From CAZVUW01 sp964629825 (lineage in GTDB: Bacteria > Actinomycetota > Nitriliruptoria > Euzebyales > Egibacteraceae), in NCBI GenBank assembly GCA_964629825.1, contig CAZVUW010000049.1, positions 1 to 23,603 on the forward strand: a stretch of 23,603 bases of DNA, written 5' to 3'. This document shows, piece by piece, positions 7,130 through 13,453 of the stretch. Positions within the stretch are counted from its first letter, which is position 1. Each line of letters opens with the position of its first letter. The notes under the pieces are model-generated. The model searched no databases. It was given only the letters and a program-made list of their open reading frames with translations, and was not told where the DNA came from. The translations under genes and the position numbers were made by a program.

Positions 7130-7782
7130 ATGACCGACGTGCTGAACGACCTCGACGCCCTCCGCGCGGCCTTCGACCAGCCGGCCGAGGTGACGATCGG
7201 CGTCGAGGAGGAGTTCTTCGTGGTCGACCGGGCCAGCGGCGACGTCACCTGGGTCGCCCCGGCGCTGTGCTCCCACCTGGCCGACGCGCGCTTCAAGACC
7301 GAGCTGCCCGCCGCCCAGCTCGAGCACATGACCGTCCCGCACCGCACGCTCGACGGGCTCGCCGCCGCGCTGCGAACGGCCCGGAGCGCACTGGTGGCGG
7401 GCGCGGACGGCCTCGGCTTCGCCTCCGCGGGCACCCACCCCACCGCCCCGCTGATCGACTCGGTGCCGGATCAGCCGCACTACCGCGAGATGCTGGCGGA
7501 GCACCCGTGGTCGGCGCGTCAGCAGATGGTGGCCGCCCTGCAGGTCCACGTGGCGGTCGGGCCCGCGCCCGTCGCCGTGGCGGTCCATGACGCCCTGCGC
7601 AGCTACCTGCCCGACCTGCTGGCCCTGTCAGCAGCGTCCCCGTTCAGCAACGGCCGCGACACCGGTCTCGCCGCCGTCCGTCCGCTGATCGCGACCATGC
7701 TCCCCCGCCAGGGGGTGCCGCCCGCCTGGGGCTCCTGGGAGCGCTACGCGCAGACGCGCACGTGGTGGGAGCACGCCGGCGT
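7130..7782 (+). CDS. Carboxylate-amine ligase, YbdK/GCS2 type, N-terminal part
   Basis: Glutamate-cysteine ligase family 2 proteins join the gamma-carboxyl of glutamate to cysteine or another amine using ATP. 217 residues are readable before the run of N. The opening VTIGVEEEFFVVD is the family's glutamate- and metal-binding strand, followed by KTELPAAQLEHMT and later LSAASPFSNGRDTGLAAVRP, both typical of YbdK-like proteins. ATG 7130 is chosen because GGGGAG (7115-7120) lies 9 nt upstream. Reading further upstream to TTG 7097 adds only 11 residues without family character. The gene is broken by the assembly gap, not by mutation as far as can be seen. Confidence 0.88.
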
Positions 7783-7882
7783 NNNNNNNNNNNNNNNNNN
7801 NNNNNNNNNNNNNNNNNNNNNNNNNNNNNNNNNNNNNNNNNNNNNNNNNNNNNNNNNNNNNNNNNNNNNNNNNNNNNNNNNN
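7783..7882. other. Scaffold gap of exactly 100 N
   Basis: One hundred consecutive N, the customary filler for a gap of unknown length. The ligase reading frame happens to continue through it. About 246 residues are readable on the two sides together, against roughly 370 for YbdK-like proteins, so the true gap is probably nearer 400 bp if nothing else lies there. Confidence 0.97.
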
Positions 7883-7972
7883 TCAAACGGAGCCGACCAG
7901 CAACGTGCCGCCGCAGAGGGCCACGGGGCTCAGGGAGCGGCGCGCTGGCTCGCCGAGGTGTTCGCAAGCTGA
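7883..7972 (+). CDS. Carboxylate-amine ligase, C-terminal fragment
   Basis: Twenty-nine codons and a TGA stop follow the gap: SNGADQQR at the start, then GAARWLAEVF. N-G-A-x-x-Q-R followed by a short helix is how many actinobacterial YbdK-like ligases end, so I take it as the 3' end of the gene begun at 7130. The shared frame across 100 N is coincidence or convention and is not itself evidence. The stop codon is one base from the CCA end of the tRNA gene on the other strand. Confidence 0.6.
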   Translation, partial: SNGADQQRAAAEGHGAQGAARWLAEVFAS

Positions 7973-7973
7973 G

Positions 7974-8049
7974 TGGTGGGCGATACAGGACTTGAACCTG
8001 TGACCTCTCGCGTGTGAAGCGAGCGCGCTCCCAGCTGCGCCAATCGCCC
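7974..8049 (-). tRNA. tRNA-Val (anticodon CAC), CCA encoded
   Basis: Read on the minus strand the gene folds completely. Acceptor arms GGGCGAT and ATCGCCC pair over 7 bp. The D arm is GCGC-AGCTGGGA-GCGC. The anticodon stem is CTCGC/GCGAG with loop TTCACAC, giving anticodon CAC for valine codon GTG. The variable loop is AGGTC, and the T arm is ACAGG-TTCAAGT-CCTGT. The discriminator base is A (7977), and CCA is encoded at 7976-7974. The body is 73 nt. Confidence 0.97.
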
Positions 8050-8100
8050 GGACGGGCAGCAGTCTACTTGGCGCCACCCGACGACGCACACCGCCGCGAG

Positions 8101-8859
8101 TCAGTCCGTCGACGTGGCGGAGCGCTCCTGAACGGACGGGATGGTCGCCTCGAACACCTGCGCGCCGTCGGGCTGGAGCGGCATCGGGCCGTCCACCGCC
8201 GTGACGATCAGGCGCTCCTCGGTTCCGGACAGCCGCAGCAGCGCCAGAGCCTTGCCGTCGCGTGCTTGCAAGGGGCGGCGCAGCACGGTCTGGCCGCTGC
8301 CGCCGTCGTCGTCCAGGAGGTAGACGCCGTAGACCTGGTCGTCCTCGCCGCCCTCGATCAGCAGCGCCACCCGCTCACCGTTCAGCTTCGCGGTCGCCGT
8401 GACGCCCGGGGCGCGCCACCGGACCGGCAGGGCGACGCCCAGCTCCATCGTCGCGATGGCGTCCAGGCGCTCGTCGAGCGCGTGCTGCAGGCGCTCCACG
8501 TTCCCGCGCAGGACGAAGCCGTAGGCGCCCAGCAGCACCACCGAGACGGAGAGGACGATCACCAGCCAGCGCGGCGCCAGGGCGGGGCGGGGCGGGAGGT
8601 CGCCGTCGTCATCGTCGGCGTCCTGCCTGCGCTTGGTCTCCACGGCGCGGGCGCTGAGCTCGCGCCGCTCCTCGCGCTCCACGCCCGCGAGATCCGATGC
8701 GATCGCCCTCAGCTCGCCGACGCGCGCGCGGCAGAGGTGGCACTCCAGGAGATGCGAGCGGAAGATGCGCCCCTGCTCGCTGTCGAGGCCACCCACGACG
8801 TGGGCGACCGCCATGTCCTCGAAGGCGCGATGCGCGTTGTGCCCCTCAGACGCGTTCAT
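8101..8859 (-). CDS. Zinc-finger anti-sigma factor-like membrane protein
   Basis: 252 residues. The cytoplasmic N-terminus has the anti-sigma zinc motif His-x3-Cys-x2-Cys (HLLECHLC, His36, Cys40, Cys43) in an otherwise helical domain, as in RskA/RsrA-type proteins that hold ECF sigma factors. An acidic linker DADDDDGD at 80-87 leads to one membrane helix at about 98-118. The outer part (about 120-252) is beta-rich and resembles the RskA extracytoplasmic domain. The usual partner, an ECF sigma gene directly upstream, is missing: the upstream gene encodes a small membrane protein. ATG 8859 lacks a Shine-Dalgarno, but TATTCT ends 6 nt before it, so the mRNA is probably leaderless. Confidence 0.8.
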   Translation of the reverse strand: MNASEGHNAHRAFEDMAVAHVVGGLDSEQGRIFRSHLLECHLCRARVGELRAIASDLAGVEREERRELSARAVETKRRQDADDDDGDLPPRPALAPRWLVIVLSVSVVLLGAYGFVLRGNVERLQHALDERLDAIATMELGVALPVRWRAPGVTATAKLNGERVALLIEGGEDDQVYGVYLLDDDGGSGQTVLRRPLQARDGKALALLRLSGTEERLIVTAVDGPMPLQPDGAQVFEATIPSVQERSATSTD

Positions 8860-8865
8860 CTTCGG

Positions 8866-8871
8866 AGAATA
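8866..8871 (-). promoter_or_regulatory. -10 box of leaderless anti-sigma mRNA (TATTCT)
   Basis: Minus-strand TATTCT is one of the best -10 hexamers in the window. It is followed by six bases and then ATG 8859, so the first transcribed base would be the A of the start codon or its neighbour. Confidence 0.55.
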
Positions 8872-8890
8872 CCCACCTGGCGGAACCCGC

Positions 8891-8928
8891 GGGAGTGGGA
8901 GGAGCCTTCCGGGCAGCCATCCACTCCC
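8891..8928. repeat. 8-bp inverted repeat between two minus-strand genes
   Basis: GGGAGTGG (8891-8898) and CCACTCCC (8921-8928) are perfect inverted copies with a 22-nt loop. They lie 14 bp past the stop of the small membrane protein and 19 bp upstream of the anti-sigma promoter box. It could be a weak terminator for the former or an operator for the latter. No U-tract is present. Confidence 0.4.
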
Positions 8929-8942
8929 CTCCTCGCAACACC

Positions 8943-9221
8943 CTACTCGGGTCGCTGGTGGGCCTCGGTCACCGGCACGACGACCTGCAGGATCCGGGCC
9001 GCCTCGCGCTCGACCTCATCGGGCTCCTCGGCCGAGTCGAGCAGCTCGACGACCCGGGCTGCGCGCTCCCCCGGCTCCACGACCCAGGCCTCGAAGCGCG
9101 CCAGGAGGAGCAGCAGGCCGAACAGGACCATGGGGACGCCCAGGGCCTGCAAGACGACCTCGATCAGCAACAGCGCATGCCCCCCTGGCCGGGTCCCGAC
9201 ATCCCAACCGGTGTTCCCCAT
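8943..9221 (-). CDS. Small membrane protein, unknown function
   Basis: 92 residues with one strongly hydrophobic segment (about 17-42, HALLLIEVVLQALGVPMVLFG and onward to LLLLLARF), then a soluble tail rich in Glu, Arg and Val (EPGERAARVVELLDSAEEPDEVEREAARIL) that looks like an amphipathic helix. I do not recognise the family. Codon third positions are nearly all G or C, as in neighbouring genes, which supports a real gene. ATG 9221 is the most reasonable start. There is no free Shine-Dalgarno: the bases before it belong to the 3' arm of a GC hairpin. It diverges from the MFS gene. Confidence 0.6.
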   Translation of the reverse strand: MGNTGWDVGTRPGGHALLLIEVVLQALGVPMVLFGLLLLLARFEAWVVEPGERAARVVELLDSAEEPDEVEREAARILQVVVPVTEAHQRPE

Positions 9222-9253
9222 GCCCCCGAGAGGGCAAACGCCCCCGAAGGGGC
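9222..9253. repeat. Tandem GC hairpins directly before the small membrane gene
   Basis: Two 14-bp units separated by AAAC: GCCCCCGAGAGGGC (9222-9235) and GCCCCCGAAGGGGC (9240-9253). In minus-strand RNA the second becomes GCCCC-UUCG-GGGGC, a stem closed by the very stable C(UUCG)G tetraloop, and the first forms GCCC/GGGC with a 6-nt loop ending right at the ATG. They could control translation of the small membrane protein. Confidence 0.5.
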
Positions 9254-9280
9254 GGCGGTGAGCCGGTCGCACCGAGCGGC

Positions 9281-9286
9281 TACCGT
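9281..9286 (+). promoter_or_regulatory. Possible MFS -10 box (TACCGT)
   Basis: TACCGT lies 61 nt upstream of the GTG of the MFS gene. No clear -35 accompanies it. Confidence 0.25.
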
Positions 9287-9347
9287 GGCCGGCAGTCACG
9301 TCGCCGGACCGGGGCGGCGTCGCGTCCGCTGTCCTTCAGGAGCTCCA

Positions 9348-10616
9348 GTGACCGTCCTCGCGCCGCCCGCCTCACGGCTCGGCCGGGTCGAGCTGACCGC
9401 CCTCCTCGCGATGTCGATGGCCCTGGCGGCGCTCGGCATCGACCTCCTGCTGCCGGCCTTCCCCGCAGTTCGCACCGACCTCGGGCTGCCCGCCGACTCG
9501 ACCGCTGTGGCAGGCCTCGTCACGGCCTACTTCGTCGGCCTTGCTCTCGGCCAGCTCGCCTACGGCCCGATCACCGACCGCTTCGGTCGGCGCGGGACCC
9601 TGCTGACCAGCTTTGCGATCTACGGCCTGGGCGCGCTGATGGCAGCGCTCGCCCCGACCCTGCCGCTCCTGTTCGCGGCGCGCTTCGTCTGGGGTCTGGG
9701 CGCCGCCGGGCCGCGCGTGGTCTGCATGGCGGTCATCCGCGACCTGTTCGAGGGCGAGGAGATGGCGCGGGCCATGTCGTTCGTCATGGCGGTGTTCATC
9801 CTCGTCCCCGTGGTCGCGCCGGCCCTGGGCGCCGCCGTGGTCGCCGCCGCCCCCTGGCGCTGGGTGTTCGGCGTGTGCGTGCTCGCCGTCCTCGTGATGC
9901 TGCCGTGGGGCCGGCGACTGCCCGAGACGCTGGCGGTGGAGAACCGCCGCCCGCTGCGGTTCGGCCCGATCACCAAGGCGGCGCGGCTAGTGCTGTCCAA
10001 CCGCCGCACCGTCGCCTACGGGCTGGCGATGACCTCGCTGTACGGGGGCTTCAGCTCCTACCTCGCCTCCTCGGAGATCATCTTCGGCGAGGCCTTCGGC
10101 CAGCAGGACGCCTTTCCGGTGCTCTTCGGCGGTCTGGCGATCGTCATGGGTGCCGCGATGCTGCTCAACGCCCGGATCGTGGGCCGCTTCGGAACCCGTC
10201 GTCTGGCGCACGCCGTCCTGCTGGTGTACGTGACCGTCACGCTGCTGCTGCTCGGGGCGACCCTGGCCTTCGACGGCCGACCGCCGCTGGCCCTGTTCCT
10301 GGTCGCGATGGGCTCGCTGCTCGCCTGCCAGGCGCTGCTGATCCCGAACCTCAACACGATCGCCATGGCGCCGATGGCCCAGGTCGCCGGCACCGCCGCA
10401 TCGCTGATCGGTGCGACCCAGGTGGCCGGCGGGGCGCTGCTCGGCGCGGTGCTCGACCGCACCTTCGACGGCACGATCCGCCCGCTGGCCACCGGCTTCG
10501 TCGCCTACGGGCTGGTCGCGCTCGCGCTCATCCTGTGGTGCGAGCGGGGCCGGCTGTTCGCCGGCGCCGGCCTGCCCGGGGCAGAGCCGGCCGGAGCGGC
10601 GGCCGATCCCGCCTAG
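9348..10616 (+). CDS. MFS transporter, Bcr/CflA drug-efflux type (DHA1)
   Basis: A 422-residue inner-membrane exporter with about 12 hydrophobic segments, probably exchanging protons for small toxic compounds. MFS motif A appears as YGPITDRFGRR in the loop between helices 2 and 3. The stretch RVVCMAVIRDLFEGEEMARAM, split here as RVVCMAVIRDLF and EGEEMARAMSF, followed by LVPVVAPALGAA, is characteristic of the Bcr/CflA branch. GTG 9348 is chosen because AGGAG (9338-9342) sits 5 nt upstream and residues just after it lead straight into helix 1. The frame is open much further upstream, but that part is antisense to the anti-sigma and small membrane genes. Its stop codon shares four bases with the stop of the LCP gene. 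Substrate cannot be inferred. Confidence 0.9.
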   Translation: MTVLAPPASRLGRVELTALLAMSMALAALGIDLLLPAFPAVRTDLGLPADSTAVAGLVTAYFVGLALGQLAYGPITDRFGRRGTLLTSFAIYGLGALMAALAPTLPLLFAARFVWGLGAAGPRVVCMAVIRDLFEGEEMARAMSFVMAVFILVPVVAPALGAAVVAAAPWRWVFGVCVLAVLVMLPWGRRLPETLAVENRRPLRFGPITKAARLVLSNRRTVAYGLAMTSLYGGFSSYLASSEIIFGEAFGQQDAFPVLFGGLAIVMGAAMLLNARIVGRFGTRRLAHAVLLVYVTVTLLLLGATLAFDGRPPLALFLVAMGSLLACQALLIPNLNTIAMAPMAQVAGTAASLIGATQVAGGALLGAVLDRTFDGTIRPLATGFVAYGLVALALILWCERGRLFAGAGLPGAEPAGAAADPA

Positions 10617-11890
10617 CAGTCGGCGGCGGGGTTCGGCTGCGCCGGCTCGCTCTCCTGGGCCAGCAGCGCGTCGAAGCCGAGCGCGGCGACGCGCAGCCCA
10701 CCGACCGCGGCGGCCTGACCCTCGTCCGCCTGCTGCGGCGGGTTGACGAAAACCGAGCCATCGCGGAAGGCCGCGAACAGCGGCGCCGCCTCGGCATCCT
10801 TGGGGACGAGAACGGCCGCGCCTCCGATCGTCTGCGGCGTGGCCGGCACCGTGTAGGAGGGCAGCGACCCGCCGGCGATCCCGCGCGCGCCGAGGCCCAG
10901 GCGCACCATGTCGATCGGACCGAAGTCCTCGTCGGCGATCAGCGCGTCCGCGACCGCGCCAGCGGTGCTGAAGAGCCGGAGCGGGTTGGCGATGGTCGAC
11001 GGCGACGCAGCGGACTTGGCCAGCTGCTGGAGGAAGTACTGCTGACGCGAGATGCGGCCGAGGTCGTCGTCGATCTTGCGGACGCGCACGAACCCGAGCG
11101 CGTCGCGACCGTCCAGGTGGTTGCAGCCGGCCGGCAGGTCGATGTGAGCCGACGCGTCGGAGATCGGCTTCTCCAGATAGACGTTGACCCCGCCGACGGC
11201 GTCGACGATGTCGCGGAAGCCGAGGAAGCTGATCTCGAGGTAGTGGGTCAGCTCGATGCCGGACAGCTGCCGGATGGTCTGCACCAGGCAGGACGGCCCG
11301 TCACCGGTCGTGAAGGCCGCGTTGATCCGGCCGGAGCTGCCGTCGCAGCGGGTCACGTACAGGTCACGCGGGAACGACAGCATCGCGGCGCGCTGGCCCT
11401 GGACCGACAGCACGAAGATGGTGTCGGTGCGCTTCCCGCCGACGCTGCCCGTGCCGAGCTCGCGCTGCTCCTCGGGCGTCATGCCCTCACGGCTGTCCGA
11501 GCCGACCACCAGGATGTTCATCCGCCCCGGGCTGGACGTCAGCCCCTGGACGGGGATGCGCTCGATCCTGGACGAGGCGTACGCCATCAGGCCGAGACCG
11601 CTGACCAGCAGCAGCACCAGGGCGAGCACCAGGACCATCACCACGCGCCCAAGGGCGCTCCGGCGCCGTCGGGGCCGCCGCGCGCGGGCCGGCGCCGGAT
11701 GTGGGGCACCCCGCCCGGCAGGGGCTCCGCGGGGCGCCCTCGGAGCGCCGCCGCGGCCACCCATGGCAGGGCCGAAGCCGTCGTCGGGGACCGCCCCCCC
11801 GCGGGGGCGGCTGGGGAGCGGCCGCACGGGGGAGGCACCGTCGCCTCGCCCGCCGCCGCGCTGAACTGGTCCGAAGCCGTCGTCGTTCAT
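10613..11890 (-). CDS. LytR-CpsA-Psr (LCP) family protein
   Basis: LCP enzymes transfer undecaprenyl-linked polymers such as arabinogalactan or teichoic acids onto peptidoglycan on the outer face of the membrane. 425 residues. Residues 1-80 are a Gly/Pro/Arg-rich, probably disordered cytoplasmic tail that repeats DDGFGP at 3-8 and 36-41. A membrane helix follows at about 82-104. The LCP domain shows NILVVGSDSR (125-134), RTDTIFVLSV (154-163), SFPRDLYV (172-179), ISFLGFRDIVDAVGGV (220-235) and GRISRQQYFL (278-287), all conserved blocks. The chain ends in Cys. ATG 11890 has GGTGA just upstream, within an inverted repeat. The upstream gene on this strand encodes an M23 hydrolase, so a cell-wall role fits. 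Confidence 0.92.
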   Translation of the reverse strand: MNDDGFGPVQRGGGRGDGASPVRPLPSRPRGGAVPDDGFGPAMGGRGGAPRAPRGAPAGRGAPHPAPARARRPRRRRSALGRVVMVLVLALVLLLVSGLGLMAYASSRIERIPVQGLTSSPGRMNILVVGSDSREGMTPEEQRELGTGSVGGKRTDTIFVLSVQGQRAAMLSFPRDLYVTRCDGSSGRINAAFTTGDGPSCLVQTIRQLSGIELTHYLEISFLGFRDIVDAVGGVNVYLEKPISDASAHIDLPAGCNHLDGRDALGFVRVRKIDDDLGRISRQQYFLQQLAKSAASPSTIANPLRLFSTAGAVADALIADEDFGPIDMVRLGLGARGIAGGSLPSYTVPATPQTIGGAAVLVPKDAEAAPLFAAFRDGSVFVNPPQQADEGQAAAVGGLRVAALGFDALLAQESEPAQPNPAADC

Positions 11891-11891
11891 C

Positions 11892-11908
11892 CGTCACCGA
11901 TTGTGACG
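11892..11908. promoter_or_regulatory. Perfect 6-bp inverted repeat before the LCP gene
   Basis: CGTCAC, CGATT, GTGACG form a perfect palindrome with a 5-nt centre, starting 2 bp upstream of the LCP ATG. As DNA it could be an operator; as RNA it would hide the GGTGA ribosome-binding site. It lies in the 79-bp gap behind the M23 gene. Confidence 0.4.
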
Positions 11909-11969
11909 CGGCGATCGCCCGGAGGGGCGCAGGCGGCCCTGGCCGGCCGGACCCGCCGTCGCCGCGGCT

Positions 11970-13214
11970 CTAGCCGAGGAAGTTGCGCGGGTTCTGGGGC
12001 GCGCCGTTGACCCGGACCTCGAAGTGCAGGTGGGGGCCGGTGCACGATCCCGTGCAGCCCACCCCGCCGAGCAGCTGGCCGGCGCTCACCGAGGCGCCGA
12101 CGCCGACGGCGAAGGACGACAGGTGCGCGTAGGCGGTCACGATCCCGCCGCCGTGGTCAACGAGCACGAGGTTGCCGTAGCCGCCGTGGCGACCGGCGAA
12201 GATGACTCGGCCGGCGCGCGCGGCGACCACCGCACTGCCGGTCGGCGCTCCGATGTCGATCCCCGCGTGCAGACGGCCCCAGCGGCTGCCGTAGCCGCTG
12301 GTCAGCGAACCGCTCGCCGGCCAGGTCCAGCCTCCGCCGGTGGCCGCGGGCGGGGCTGCCATGGGGGCCGCTCCAGATGCCGCGCCGCCGGAGGTGGCGG
12401 CCGCGGTGCGGGCGCTGGCCTCGGCCCGGCTAGCCCTGCGTGCGAGGGCGGCGATCTCGCGGCTCTCCGCCTCGAGGTGGCGCTCCTGGGCCTCCAGCTC
12501 CGCCAGCTTCTGCTCGCTGCCGGCCAGCACCAGGGCGCGCTCGTCACGCAGCGCCCGCGCCTCGGCCACGATCGCCTGCTGCTGCTCGGCGACGCGCTGG
12601 AGGGTCTCCTCCTCGGCCTGCAAGGTCCGGCGCTGCGCGTCGACCGCGGTCTGCGCGATCTCGACGCTCTCGATCGCCGTCCGGTCGGCGCGGCTGAGGA
12701 CCTCGATGTAGGTGGAGCGTTGGAGCGCCTCCTCGGTCGACTCCGCGGCCAGCACGGTCGCGATGCTCGCGCTGGTTCCCTGCCGGTAGAGCTCGACCGC
12801 GCGGTTGGCGATGATCTGCTGCTGGCGAGCCTCGGCGTCCTCGAGCCGCTCGAGCTCGGCACGCGCCTCGGCGACCTGCTGCTGCTGGCGCTGCACGGCC
12901 AGCTCGGCGGCGGCGAGGGCCTCCATGACGGTGGCCAGCTGCTGCTCGGCCTCGGCGAGGTCCTGGGCGCGGCCCGCGCGCTCGGACTTGGCGGCCTCGA
13001 TCTGCTCGCGGACCGCGGCGATCTTGCGCCGCGTCTCCTCCAGCCGGCGCTCCTCGGGCGAGCCGGCGACGGCCGGTCCCAGCAGGGAGAAGAGCAGTCC
13101 GAGGGCCAGCAGCGGCGGCAGCGTGAAGCGCAGCCAGGCCGGCCGCGAGCCGCTTCGCCGGCGTGTGCGCGCCCGGGCGGGGGAACCCGCGGCGCTCGTT
13201 CGATCGGTGGACAT
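11970..13214 (-). CDS. Secreted coiled-coil M23 peptidoglycan endopeptidase
   Basis: Cuts, or activates cutting of, peptidoglycan cross-links outside the membrane. 414 residues. A twin-arginine-free signal peptide with basic N-region and hydrophobic core at 29-48 ends at AVA-GS (about 50/51). Residues 54-275 are a long heptad-rich coiled coil full of Gln, Glu and Ala, like EnvC, CwlO or RipA-type regulators. An Ala/Gly/Pro linker joins it to the LytM/M23 domain, which keeps the zinc and catalytic residues: His316 and Asp320 in HAGIDIGAP, His364 in AYAHLS, and His395 and His397 in GPHLHFEV. It should therefore be enzymatically active, unlike degenerate EnvC. ATG 13214 has GGAG 4 nt upstream, inside a hairpin. 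The leader is notably structured. Confidence 0.93.
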   Translation of the reverse strand: MSTDRTSAAGSPARARTRRRSGSRPAWLRFTLPPLLALGLLFSLLGPAVAGSPEERRLEETRRKIAAVREQIEAAKSERAGRAQDLAEAEQQLATVMEALAAAELAVQRQQQQVAEARAELERLEDAEARQQQIIANRAVELYRQGTSASIATVLAAESTEEALQRSTYIEVLSRADRTAIESVEIAQTAVDAQRRTLQAEEETLQRVAEQQQAIVAEARALRDERALVLAGSEQKLAELEAQERHLEAESREIAALARRASRAEASARTAAATSGGAASGAAPMAAPPAATGGGWTWPASGSLTSGYGSRWGRLHAGIDIGAPTGSAVVAARAGRVIFAGRHGGYGNLVLVDHGGGIVTAYAHLSSFAVGVGASVSAGQLLGGVGCTGSCTGPHLHFEVRVNGAPQNPRNFLG

Positions 13215-13311
13215 GCAGCTCCGTAGCTGAAGCCCGGAAAGCCCGGGGATTGCCTACGGACGCACGCTGCTGGCACGGCAGCGTGAGCCCACTCTGACAG
13301 GTGGGGAAGCC
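13215..13311 (-). promoter_or_regulatory. Structured 5' leader of the M23 gene, riboswitch-like
   Basis: Read on the minus strand, the roughly 97-nt leader holds four stems. (a) CCCAC/GTGGG (13305-13301 with 13292-13288), 8-nt loop. (b) CACGCTGC/GCAGCGTG (13285-13278 with 13270-13263), 8 perfect pairs, 7-nt loop. (c) A nested stem CCGTAG/CTACGG (13259-13254 with 13226-13221) enclosing CCCGG/CCGGG with a symmetric 6x6 internal loop; its 3' arm takes in two bases of the GGAG ribosome-binding site (13222-13219). (d) A competing hairpin CAGCT-ACGG-AGCTG (13229-13216). Stems c and d exclude each other. This is directly visible pairing potential; switching and any ligand are inference. Confidence 0.55.
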
Positions 13312-13317
13312 TCGGCA

Positions 13318-13346
13318 AGGCTAGGCGGTTACGCCGCGCCAGGCAA
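13318..13346 (-). promoter_or_regulatory. Probable M23 promoter (TTGCCT-17-TAGCCT)
   Basis: On the minus strand TTGCCT (13346-13341) and TAGCCT (13323-13318) are separated by exactly 17 bp, the best-spaced promoter I find in the window. It would start transcription near 13311 and produce the structured leader described separately. Confidence 0.5.
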
Positions 13347-13433
13347 TGAGGCGGTGCGCGCCCCGCTCACAGGAGCGCGGTTGTGGGGTTCGAGCGAGGG
13401 TAGCGCCTGCGCCGTCGTGGGGCCGTGCGCTGA

Positions 13434-13439
13434 TACCCT
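13434..13439 (+). promoter_or_regulatory. Possible VanW-gene -10 box (TACCCT)
   Basis: TACCCT within GATACCCTC lies 14 nt before the ATG at 13454, so the transcript would have a leader of about 8 nt. No good -35 is seen. Confidence 0.4.
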
Positions 13440-13453
13440 CATGGGCGACCTCG

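Noticed and set aside
7097..7972. One continuous ligase gene through the run of N
   Set aside because: The 100 N are filler of unknown true length, so the continuous frame has no meaning. Two partial coding regions are reported instead.
8697..9347. N-terminal extension of the MFS transporter
   Set aside because: This part is antisense to the anti-sigma and small membrane genes. GTG 9348 has a good AGGAG and leads into the first helix.
12024..13226. Plus-strand frames over the M23 coiled coil
   Set aside because: They are shadows of the Gln/Glu/Ala-rich coiled-coil codons on the minus strand.
13216..13229. Guanidine-II (mini-ykkC) riboswitch suggested by the ACGG tetraloop
   Set aside because: That class needs two such hairpins in tandem and precedes guanidine transport or breakdown genes. 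Only one ACGG hairpin is present, and the gene is a cell-wall hydrolase.
13250..13347. Closing stem ATTGCCT/AGGCAAT around the whole M23 leader as a P1 helix
   Set aside because: A 7-bp match at this distance is expected by chance, and the ATTGCCT side overlaps the probable -35 box, so it would not be transcribed.
13346..13453. Earlier start of the VanW protein
   Set aside because: The added 36 residues are Arg/Ser/Pro-rich and come before the promoter box at 13434. ATG 13454 directly precedes the membrane anchor.
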